From assembly GCA_041485905.1 (NCBI GenBank), contig JBGPKK010000056.1:1-25330 (forward strand): a stretch of 25,330 bases of DNA. Reading direction: 5' to 3'. The stretch is from JAHFUI01 sp041485905. Its GTDB lineage: Bacteria > Acidobacteriota > Vicinamibacteria > Vicinamibacterales > CAVVIG01. The position numbers and the translations under genes are program-made. A model generated the notes under the pieces. The model was not told where the DNA came from and made no database searches. It saw only the letters and a list, made by a program, of their open reading frames with translations. Positions 7,514 to 14,421 of the stretch are shown here, in pieces; position 1 is the first letter of the stretch, and every line of letters starts with the position of its first letter.

Positions 7514-9367
7514 ATGAGATTCGTCCATCGCGCCAGCACGACCCTTCTTCTGAGCCTTTCGACTGCGTCAGCCTTCGCGCAGGCGCCGCCGCCAGGCTTT
7601 CCCCCACCGCCGCCGGGCGGTGCAGGCGTCTTCCAGCGGGCGTGCGCCTCGTGTCACGTGAGTCCCGCCGCAGACTCGCGCGCGCCGGGCCAGTCCGTGC
7701 TCGCGACCTTCGCTCCCGATGCCATCGTCAACGCCTTGACGAATGGCAGCATGCGAATCCAGGCGGAGAAGCTGAGCGACACTGAGCGCCGCGACGTGGC
7801 GGAGTTCCTCACCGGCCGTGCCGTCGGCGCTCCGTCGGCGTCCTCTATCGGTCAATGTGCCGCCACAGCCGCGATGCCGAATCCTTCTTCCGGATCGTCG
7901 TGGAACGGCTGGGGAGCGGGCGTTTCGAATACGCGCTTTCAGCCGTCGAACAAAGGCGGATTGACAGCTGCCGACCTGCCGAAGCTGAAGCTGAAATGGG
8001 CGTTTGGGTTTCCCGGTGTGCTGGCCGCCCGGGCGCAGCCGACCGTCGCGGGCGGACGCGTGTTCGTCGCGAGCGAGAACGGCACGGTGTACGCGCTCGA
8101 TGCGAAGACCGGCTGCACGTACTGGACGTACCGTGCCCAGGCGGGCATACGCACCGCTGCGACCGTCGGACCGTACAAGAGCGCGTCCGGCGCGACCCGG
8201 TACGCGGTGTACTTCGGCGACGGCAAGGCGAACGCGTATGCTGTCGACGCCGCGACTGGACAGGAGATCTGGACGCGCAAGATGGACGATCATCCGGGCG
8301 CCGTGATGACCGGTGCGCCGACGTTGTATGACGGGCGGCTGTACGTGCCGGTCGCGGGCCTCGGCGAGGAAGGGCAGGGCGGACGAGGAACCTACGAGTG
8401 CTGCACGTTCCGAGGCAGCCTCTCGGCGATCGACGCGAGCACCGGCGCTGTCGTCTGGAAGACCTACAGCATCAGTGAAGAGCCGAAGCCGCGCGGCAAG
8501 ACGAAAGAGGGTGTACAGACGTGGGGCCCGGCGGGCGGCGGCATCTGGGCCGCGCCCACGATCGATCCGAGAAGGAACGCGATCTACATCGCAACCGGCA
8601 ACGGCTACGCCGACCCACCGCAGCGGACGACTGACGCCGTCATCGCGCTCGACTTGAAGACCGGAAAAACCAAGTGGGTGAACCAGGCGTTGCCCGGCGA
8701 TGTCTGGATGATGGGCTGCCGGCCCGAGAACCCGGACAACCCGAAATGCCCGGCGAAGATGGGGCCGGATTACGACTTCTCGGCGTCGCCGCTTCTGACG
8801 AGAACGCCGAAAGGCCGTGATGTGCTTGTCCTGCCGCAAAAATCAGGGATGGCGTACGCGCTCGATCCAGACAAGGACGGCGCGCTGATCTGGCAGTACC
8901 GCATCGGGCAGGGGAGCGGACTCGGCGGCCAGTGGGGCGCGGCCGCCGACGGGCAGCAGGTCTATTTCGGCGTGGCCGACTTTCTCACGCAGAATCCCGG
9001 CGGCATGCACGCCGTGAAGCTCGACACCGGCGAGCGCGCGTGGTACACGCCGCCGCAGCCGAAATTGTGCGGCACCGCGCCGCAATGTAACGCCGCCCAG
9101 GGCGGGGCCGTGACCGTCATCCCGGGCGCGGTCCTGTCGAGCTCGCACGACGGCGGCCTGCGTGCGTATTCGACGAAAGACGGATCGATCGTCTGGCAGT
9201 TCGATACGAACCGCGGCTTCGAGACGGTCAACGGCGTCAAGGCCAACGGCGGCACGATGGACGGTCCCGGTCCCGTTGTCGCGGGCGGCATGGTGTTCGT
9301 GAACTCCGGCTACGGCGGGCTGGTCGGGCGTCCGGGCAACGTGCTGCTGGCGTTCGGCGTCGATTGA
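7514..9367 (+). CDS. Second periplasmic cytochrome c-PQQ dehydrogenase, polyvinyl-alcohol-dehydrogenase-like
   Basis: A 617-residue paralogue of the gene at 2268. It has a signal peptide ending near AFA|QAP, a proline-rich spacer (PPPGFPPPPPGG), and a cytochrome c domain with CASCH at residues 44-48 and a likely axial Met80 (NGSM). The PQQ propeller starts at about 129 (SWNGWGAGVSNTRFQ) and carries the vicinal Cys296-Cys297 disulfide motif (YECCTFRGS). The ending NSGYGGLVGRPGNVLLAFG matches the end of the first paralogue closely. Predicted to oxidise an alcohol group in the periplasm and deliver electrons to the respiratory chain. It is followed after 1 nt by the ankyrin gene, so the two are probably translationally coupled. 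Having two copies around the monooxygenase and hydrolase suggests related but different substrates. Confidence 0.93.
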   Translation: MRFVHRASTTLLLSLSTASAFAQAPPPGFPPPPPGGAGVFQRACASCHVSPAADSRAPGQSVLATFAPDAIVNALTNGSMRIQAEKLSDTERRDVAEFLTGRAVGAPSASSIGQCAATAAMPNPSSGSSWNGWGAGVSNTRFQPSNKGGLTAADLPKLKLKWAFGFPGVLAARAQPTVAGGRVFVASENGTVYALDAKTGCTYWTYRAQAGIRTAATVGPYKSASGATRYAVYFGDGKANAYAVDAATGQEIWTRKMDDHPGAVMTGAPTLYDGRLYVPVAGLGEEGQGGRGTYECCTFRGSLSAIDASTGAVVWKTYSISEEPKPRGKTKEGVQTWGPAGGGIWAAPTIDPRRNAIYIATGNGYADPPQRTTDAVIALDLKTGKTKWVNQALPGDVWMMGCRPENPDNPKCPAKMGPDYDFSASPLLTRTPKGRDVLVLPQKSGMAYALDPDKDGALIWQYRIGQGSGLGGQWGAAADGQQVYFGVADFLTQNPGGMHAVKLDTGERAWYTPPQPKLCGTAPQCNAAQGGAVTVIPGAVLSSSHDGGLRAYSTKDGSIVWQFDTNRGFETVNGVKANGGTMDGPGPVVAGGMVFVNSGYGGLVGRPGNVLLAFGVD

Positions 9368-9368
9368 C

Positions 9369-10679
9369 GTGAGCACCCTGCGGGAGGAGTTCATCGACGC
9401 CGCTACCTGGCACGGGAACCTGGACCGCGCCGACGCGCTGCTCGCGGCGCACCCCGAGCTCCGAACGAGCGACATCCACATCGCGGCGATCCTCGGCGAC
9501 GACGCCGCGGTGCGCCGGTTTATCGCCCTTGATCCGACGAGCGCCACGGCGAAGTCGGGTCCCTGGGGCGGCGATGCGCTGAACTACCTGGGCCTCTCGA
9601 AGTATCTCCGGCTCGACCCGTCGCGCACCGATGCCTTCCTGCGGGCGGCCACGGCCCTTCTCGACGCCGGAGCGCCCGCGCACACGGGGTTCTGGAACAA
9701 GGGCGAGTTCGAGACCGCGCTCTATGGCGCGGCCGGCGTCGCGCACCACGAGAAGATGACGCGCCTGCTCATCGAGCGCGGCGCCGATCCGAACGACGAG
9801 GACACGTCTTACCACGCGCCTGAAAGCTACGACCTCGGCGCGCTGAAGGTGCTGGTCGAAACCGGAAAGCTCACGCCCGACAGTCTTTCGCTCATGCTGG
9901 TCCGCAAGCACGACTTCCACCACGAGGAAGGCGTCAAGTACCTGCTCGAACACGGCGCCGATCCCAATCACGCGCGAAGCCCGGGTTGGAATCCCCTCCA
10001 TCACGCTCTGGTGCGCGACAACAGCCTCGAGATCATCGCGCTGCTGCTCGATCACGGGGCGGACCCGTTTGCGGCCAAGGACGGCCTCACGGCCGTCGCC
10101 CGGGCCGCGCGCGAGGGACGCAGCGACGTCCTCGAGCTGTTCCAGCGACGCGGCATTTCCACAGAGCTGCACGGCGTCGATCGGCTTATCGCCGCGTGCG
10201 CCATGGGCGACTCGGCGATTGTCCGCGCCATCGCGGAGCGGGAGCCGCACCTCGTCGACGAAGTCAAGGTGATGGGAGGCGATCTGCTGGCGAAGTTTGC
10301 GGGCACCGACAACCCGCCCGGTGTCGCGCGGCTCCTCGATCTGGGTGTGGACGTCCCGGCGCCCTTTACGGAGGGCGACGGCTACCATGGCGAGCCGAAG
10401 GGAAGCCTTGCCATTCACGTCGCCGCGTGGCGCGCGCGCCCCGCGGTCGTGAAGCTCCTCATCGCGCGCGGATCGCCGGTCGACGTGCCCGATGCCTGGG
10501 GGCGGACGCCGCTGGCGCTCGCGATCAAGGCATGCGTCGATTCGTACTGGATCGAGCGGTGCTCGCCAGAGTCGGTGAAGATGCTGCTCGACGCCGGGGC
10601 CTCGACGCGCGGCATCACGTTTCCCTCGGGCAACGCCGAGGTCGATGCCCTGCTCAAGCCGCACATCGACCGACGTTGA
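9369..10679 (+). CDS. Ankyrin-repeat protein
   Basis: A 436-residue protein of ankyrin-like units with no signal peptide, so probably cytoplasmic. Clear repeats include MTRLLIERGADPND (about 132-145), VKYLLEHGADPNHARSPGWN with PLHHAL (about 190-215), IIALLLDHGADPFA (about 223-236), VVKLLIARGSPVDVPDAWG with RTPLALA (about 359-385), and VKMLLDAGAS (about 400-409). It starts at GTG 9369, one base after the quinoprotein stop; the preceding gene's end offers no strong ribosome binding site, so coupling is likely. Such proteins are protein-binding scaffolds; no catalytic motif is seen. Whether it acts with the quinoprotein is unknown; co-transcription is the only link. Confidence 0.85.
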   Translation: MSTLREEFIDAATWHGNLDRADALLAAHPELRTSDIHIAAILGDDAAVRRFIALDPTSATAKSGPWGGDALNYLGLSKYLRLDPSRTDAFLRAATALLDAGAPAHTGFWNKGEFETALYGAAGVAHHEKMTRLLIERGADPNDEDTSYHAPESYDLGALKVLVETGKLTPDSLSLMLVRKHDFHHEEGVKYLLEHGADPNHARSPGWNPLHHALVRDNSLEIIALLLDHGADPFAAKDGLTAVARAAREGRSDVLELFQRRGISTELHGVDRLIAACAMGDSAIVRAIAEREPHLVDEVKVMGGDLLAKFAGTDNPPGVARLLDLGVDVPAPFTEGDGYHGEPKGSLAIHVAAWRARPAVVKLLIARGSPVDVPDAWGRTPLALAIKACVDSYWIERCSPESVKMLLDAGASTRGITFPSGNAEVDALLKPHIDRR

Positions 10680-10735
10680 CTCGTGCGCAGATTCTGCCAC
10701 CAACAGGATGCTCGGAGATTGACGTTTCTGCGCGG

Positions 10736-10755
10736 CGTCGCGGCTGATCGCGACG
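10736..10755 (+). terminator. Hairpin after the ankyrin gene
   Basis: CGTCGCG-GCTGAT-CGCGACG, a 7-bp perfect stem with a 6-nt loop, followed by ATTTCT. It sits 56 nt after the stop of the last gene of the plus-strand run and before the next promoter-like box. The poor T-run makes it a weak intrinsic terminator candidate. Confidence 0.4.
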
Positions 10756-10809
10756 ATTTCTCCAGAAAACGCCGATTCCTGACCGGGCACGCCTTTCGCT
10801 CGGCTCCGT

Positions 10810-10815
10810 TACAAT
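10810..10815 (+). promoter_or_regulatory. Candidate -10 box giving a leaderless start
   Basis: TACAAT lies exactly 6 nt before GTG 10822, so transcription would begin at about the start codon. No convincing -35 is visible. Confidence 0.45.
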
Positions 10816-10821
10816 GAGCGC

Positions 10822-11415
10822 GTGTCCGGGAACGATTCCATGAAGCCCGAAAAGCCCGGCGTGAAGCTCACCTACGACGACTTCGTGCATTTTCCCGACG
10901 ACGGGCAACGGCACGAGTTGATCGACGGGGAGCACTATGTGACGCCGTCACCCAACATCAAACATCAGGTACTTGCCGGCAATCTCCATGCGCTGTTGTG
11001 GACGTATCTGCGGCAACATCCACTCGGGCGCGTCTTCATCGCGCCCCTTGATGTCGTGTTCTCAGACTTCGACGTCGTCGAACCTGATCTCCTGTACGTG
11101 TCGAAGGCGCGCCAGGGTGATATCGTCACGGCCAAGCATGTCCGCGGCGCGCCGGATCTCGTCGTCGAGATTGGCTCGCCATCGACCCGCAAGCGGGACG
11201 AGCAGACGAAGCGGTGGCTGTACGAACGGTTCGGCGTGGCGGAATACTGGATCATCGACCCGGAGCTGGACACTATCAAGATCTATCGTCGAACCGGCGA
11301 CAGATACGAGCGATCCGCGGAGCTGTCGTTGGAAGCGAGCGATCGTCTGACGTCACCGCTGTTTCCAGAGATCGAGCTGCCACTGTCGGAGATCTTCGAA
11401 GACCTTGACCACTGA
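10822..11415 (+). CDS. Uma2-family (DUF820) PD-(D/E)XK nuclease-like protein
   Basis: A 197-residue protein with the Uma2/DUF820 pattern: LTYDDFVHFPDDGQRHELIDGE near the N-terminus, VVEPDLLYVS (Asp89), DLVVEIGSPSTRKRD (Glu116 and Lys124) and FGVAEYWIIDPE. Glu32, Asp89, Glu116 and Lys124 match the positions of a PD-(D/E)XK nuclease core. No function is firmly established for this abundant family, which is common in cyanobacteria and other environmental bacteria; restriction-endonuclease-like activity is inferred from the fold. GTG 10822 is taken because of the -10-like box 6 nt upstream; ATG 10840 (residue 7) is possible. It appears to be a single-gene unit. Confidence 0.85.
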   Translation: MSGNDSMKPEKPGVKLTYDDFVHFPDDGQRHELIDGEHYVTPSPNIKHQVLAGNLHALLWTYLRQHPLGRVFIAPLDVVFSDFDVVEPDLLYVSKARQGDIVTAKHVRGAPDLVVEIGSPSTRKRDEQTKRWLYERFGVAEYWIIDPELDTIKIYRRTGDRYERSAELSLEASDRLTSPLFPEIELPLSEIFEDLDH

Positions 11416-11541
11416 CATCGATGCCTTCGGACCCCGCCCGCATCGCTGTTGCCCCCTTCCTGATGTCGAGTTTCGGCGGCGGTTAACCCCCAGCGCCAGA
11501 GGCTTCTCATCCGGTCTATCGTCGACTTCACGCGAAACGCA

Positions 11542-11547
11542 TATCAT
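11542..11547 (+). promoter_or_regulatory. Candidate -10 box before dihydrofolate reductase
   Basis: TATCAT lies exactly 6 nt before GTG 11554. It supports GTG 11554, rather than TTG 11551, as the start of a leaderless message. No clear -35 is present. Confidence 0.4.
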
Positions 11548-11553
11548 GATTTG

Positions 11554-12048
11554 GTGATCGTCATCGGCGCGATGTCGACCGACCGCGTCATCGGCAGCGG
11601 CGACGGGATGCCGTGGGACGTGCCGGAAGAGTATGCGCAGTTCCTGCGGTTCATCGAGGGGCAGACGGTCATCATCGGCCGGCGATCCTTCGAGATCTTC
11701 GGCGAGGGTCTGACCAGCGCGCACACCGTCGTGGTCAGCCGATCCGCGGCGAGCCTGCCTGCCGCGATCGTCGTCCCGTCAGTCGACGACGCAATTCGGC
11801 TGGCCAAATCGCTTGGCACGACGGTCTTCAGCGCCGGCGGCGCCTCGATCTACGCGCAGACGGTTCCGCTGGCCGACACAATGTACCTGTCGTACATCAA
11901 GGGGCACTTCACGGGCGACGCGTATTTCCCCGCGTTCAACCTCGAGGAGTGGGCGGTCGACCGACGCGAGGACCATCCTCGGTTCGAGCTCGTCGTGTAC
12001 CGGCGCCTTGAATTTCGAGGCCTTTCGAGCAAGACTGCGCGCACGTAG
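11554..12048 (+). CDS. folA: Dihydrofolate reductase
   Basis: A 164-residue FolA-type enzyme reducing dihydrofolate to tetrahydrofolate with NADPH. Visible landmarks are the N-terminal strand IVIGAMSTDRVIGSG, then GMPWDVPEEYAQF with the conserved Trp21 and an acidic residue (Glu) at the position of the catalytic Asp27 of E. coli. Further on are the NADPH-binding GRRSFE, the FSAGGASIYAQTVPLAD segment, the YLSYIKGHFTGDAYFP signature and the C-terminal FELVVYRR strand. Length is normal for the family. TTG 11551 and GTG 11554 are alternative starts. No thymidylate synthase gene is adjacent, so it is a solitary gene here. The Glu for Asp change is seen in some DHFRs and need not impair function. 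Confidence 0.92.
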   Translation: MIVIGAMSTDRVIGSGDGMPWDVPEEYAQFLRFIEGQTVIIGRRSFEIFGEGLTSAHTVVVSRSAASLPAAIVVPSVDDAIRLAKSLGTTVFSAGGASIYAQTVPLADTMYLSYIKGHFTGDAYFPAFNLEEWAVDRREDHPRFELVVYRRLEFRGLSSKTART

Positions 12049-12193
12049 TTCGCGTCCGCGTGGACCCCAACGCCGCGCCGTGCCTCGCGGATTTCGCAGG
12101 CCTGGAAGACCCGCGTCCCTCATGAGATGACACGGGGCCCCCAGGCGCACGACGGCGGGCACGACGGCTCGCCGATCTTCCGGGGCTCAGCCC

Positions 12194-13201
12194 TTAGCCG
12201 TTATTCATTCCAGCCAGCACGGCTTTCGCGCACTCGCCGGCCACGGTCATGTACGCCTTCACGGCTTCGGTCCCAATCACGTACGGATGCGGATCGCCGG
12301 GTTTGCGCAGGGCGAGCGCCGGGATCTTCGTCTTCGACCCATCGAGGTTCGTGTGATTGGAGATCAGCGCGTCGGCGCCGGCTTTGACGGCAAGGTCGCG
12401 GAACTTCTCGGCCGACGCCGCGTACGTCCTAAACGTGTCTGCCGCCCGCGGAAAGTTGAACCCGGTGCCGCCCCACTCGGCGACGAGGTGCGGGGTGCCG
12501 TTGTCCTTGACGGGAATCAGGGTCGAGACCGTCCCGGGCGTGTGACCCGGCGTGAGGGTGAACGTCAGCGTCGTGTCGCCGAGCGTGAGCTTCTGACCGT
12601 CTGTCACGACCATGTCGCGTGTCGGCTTGTTCTGATTCCGCGAAGCCGCAATCAATTCCCAGTCGGCAGCGGACATCAAGACCCTCGTGCCAAAGTGATC
12701 CTGCAGGTACTTGGCGCCGCCGAAATGATCCACATGGCCGTGGCTGACGAGCGCGTACTTGATCGTCGCGGGATCGAGCCCAAGCTTCTTCAGCCCGCCG
12801 GCAACTTCATCTTCGACCGAGTAGTCGTAGATCGTATCCAGCAGGATGATCCCGTCCGACGTCTTCACGGCCCATGCGGAGTACTCCGTCATGCCGACGT
12901 AATACAGGTTGTCGAACACCTTGACCGGTTCCGCGTGCCACGTCGATCGATCGGGCGGTCCCTGCGGCGCGCCTCCGGGTCCCGCAGCGCGCTGGCCGCG
13001 CTGCGGCGCCGACGCAGGCTGAATATTTGCCGCCGAACAGAGGGAGCTGAACAGGCCGGGATGATACGTGCCGCCTGCCGCCTTCGCGGCGGCGACGTGT
13101 GCGTCGGGTGAATCAGCGGCCGCCTGACCGCCGACCCTGACGCTGCCGAGGGCGACTGCCGTGGTGAAAAAAATGAACAACGCGAGTGCGTACGATTTCA
13201 T
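12194..13201 (-). CDS. Exported metallo-beta-lactamase-fold hydrolase, copy 2
   Basis: A 335-residue exported protein: signal peptide about 1-26 (MKSYALALFIFFTTAVALGS), a variable Pro/Gly/Gln linker (about 62-84), then an MBL-fold domain. Zinc ligands are SHGHVDH (His154, His156, Asp158, His159), His220 in TPGHTPG and His283 in SNHTN. The layout resembles subclass B3 enzymes. ATG 13201 is preceded by GAAGGA at good spacing; the frame stays open further upstream but only overlaps copy 1. It starts 11 nt after the stop of copy 1 and is about three quarters identical to it over the zinc-site region, so the two arose by tandem duplication and form an operon. Activity could be lactamase, lactonase or another hydrolase. 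Met107 and Asn/Gln-rich residues after the fifth strand differ from copy 1, hinting at different specificity. Confidence 0.9.
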   Translation of the reverse strand: MKSYALALFIFFTTAVALGSVRVGGQAAADSPDAHVAAAKAAGGTYHPGLFSSLCSAANIQPASAPQRGQRAAGPGGAPQGPPDRSTWHAEPVKVFDNLYYVGMTEYSAWAVKTSDGIILLDTIYDYSVEDEVAGGLKKLGLDPATIKYALVSHGHVDHFGGAKYLQDHFGTRVLMSAADWELIAASRNQNKPTRDMVVTDGQKLTLGDTTLTFTLTPGHTPGTVSTLIPVKDNGTPHLVAEWGGTGFNFPRAADTFRTYAASAEKFRDLAVKAGADALISNHTNLDGSKTKIPALALRKPGDPHPYVIGTEAVKAYMTVAGECAKAVLAGMNNG

Positions 13202-13212
13202 GACGTCCTTCT

Positions 13213-14220
13213 CTAATTCATGGCTGCCTGCGCGGCGTGCGCGCACTCGTTGGCGACCGTCAGGTAACGCTTGACCGCGTCGGTGCCGATCACGTACGGG
13301 TGCGGATCGCCTGGCTTGCGCTCGGCCAGGGCGGGAATCTTCGTTTTCGATCCGTCGTAGTTCGTGTGGTTCGAGATGATCGCGTCGGCGCCGGCCCTCG
13401 CGACGATCCCCTGAAATCGCTCCGCTGATGCGATGTACGTGTCGAATGCATCCCGCGAGCGGACGAAGTTGAACATCGTTCCACCCCATTCGGCCACGAG
13501 ATGCGGGCGGCCGTTGTCTTTCACGGGAATCAGCGTCGAAATCGTGCCGGGCGTGTGTCCAGGTGTCAGATACAGCGTCAACGTGGTGTCGCCGAGCGTG
13601 AGCGTCTGGCCGTCGGTTGCCACCATGTCGCGTTTCGGCCGCATCGGCTCGGCGGTGTTGCGATCGAGCAGATCCCAATCGGCCGCCGACAGAATCACAC
13701 GCGGGTGGAAGTGATCCTGGAGATACCTGGCGCCGCCGGAATGATCCGCGTGGCCGTGGCTGACGATGACGTATTTGATGGTTGTCGGGTCGAGCCCGAG
13801 CTTCTTCATCCCGCCGACGACTTCGTCCTCGACTGAGTAGTCGAAGATCGTGTCGATGAGGATGATGCCGGCCGACGTGGTGACGGCCCACACGGCGTAC
13901 TCGGTCTGCCCGAGGAAGTACAGGTTGTCGAAGACCTTCGCTGGCTCGGCGTGCCACTGCGCGCGATCGGGTGTACCAGGCCGCTGCGCGGGCGCGCCGG
14001 CAGCTACCTGGCCGCGCTGAGGCGCCGGCGCAGGACGAATGGACGTCGGGGCGCAGGCGGCGTTGAAGAGGCCGAGATGGTCCTGGCCCGCCGCGGCCTT
14101 CGCCGCCGCGACGTGGGCGTCCACCGCGTTGCCGCTCGCTCCCTGACCGCTCAGGGCACCCCCGCCCGCGCCAACGCCGACACAGATTGAAACGACAACG
14201 GCGACGGCTCGCGATGTCAT
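13213..14220 (-). CDS. Exported metallo-beta-lactamase-fold hydrolase, copy 1
   Basis: A 335-residue exported protein with the same plan as copy 2: signal peptide (MTSRAVAVVVSICVGVGAGG), a short AHVAAAKAAAG segment, a Pro/Gln/Ala linker, then the MBL fold. Zinc ligands are SHGHADH (His155, His157, Asp159, His160), His222 in TPGHTPG and His285 in SNHTN. ATG 14220 is preferred over ATG 14247 because GGAGGG is 4 nt upstream and the signal peptide begins directly. The promoter-like elements at 14243-14271 overlap the end of the MITE-like element. It is the first gene of a two-gene unit. Subclass B3-like activity is possible; family membership does not prove beta-lactamase activity. Confidence 0.9.
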   Translation of the reverse strand: MTSRAVAVVVSICVGVGAGGGALSGQGASGNAVDAHVAAAKAAAGQDHLGLFNAACAPTSIRPAPAPQRGQVAAGAPAQRPGTPDRAQWHAEPAKVFDNLYFLGQTEYAVWAVTTSAGIILIDTIFDYSVEDEVVGGMKKLGLDPTTIKYVIVSHGHADHSGGARYLQDHFHPRVILSAADWDLLDRNTAEPMRPKRDMVATDGQTLTLGDTTLTLYLTPGHTPGTISTLIPVKDNGRPHLVAEWGGTMFNFVRSRDAFDTYIASAERFQGIVARAGADAIISNHTNYDGSKTKIPALAERKPGDPHPYVIGTDAVKRYLTVANECAHAAQAAMN

Positions 14221-14242
14221 GGCACCCTCCGTGAACGAGGGC

Positions 14243-14271
14243 ATCATACTGCCGTGTTAGTGTCGTGTCTC
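14243..14271 (-). promoter_or_regulatory. Promoter for the metallo-hydrolase pair
   Basis: On the minus strand, GAGACA (14271-14266), a 17-bp spacer and TATGAT (14248-14243) precede the start codon at 14220, with GGAGGG between. The -35 part and most of the spacer lie inside the inverted repeat of the MITE-like element. Confidence 0.55.
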
Positions 14272-14421
14272 AGAATTTCGTTGGCATTCGGCCGGCGATG
14301 CATCCCGCCTGACTGCGTTGCTCATCGCTCACATGTTCCCGACATGTTCACTCTTCGCGCCTTGTCAGACGGGCGCCTCGCCGCCCTCGGTGCCACAACG
14401 AACTTCGGAGACGCGACACTA
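14258..14421. mobile_element. MITE-like element with about 25-bp terminal inverted repeats and TA ends
   Basis: The left end reads TAGTGTCGTGTCTCAGAATT then TCGTTGGCA. The reverse complement of the right end reads TAGTGTCGCGTCTCCGAAGT then TCGTTGTGGCA. They match apart from four substitutions and a 2-nt indel. The element is about 160 bp, carries no reading frame and is bounded by TA on both sides, as expected for IS630/Tc1-type target duplication. It lies between the metallo-hydrolase promoter and the 3' end of the 5'-nucleotidase gene, and supplies the stop codon of the latter. Confidence 0.65.

Noticed and set aside
13202..13957. N-terminal extension of the second metallo-hydrolase to 587 residues
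   Set aside because: It overlaps the first copy in another frame; the signal peptide and ribosome binding site support ATG 13201.
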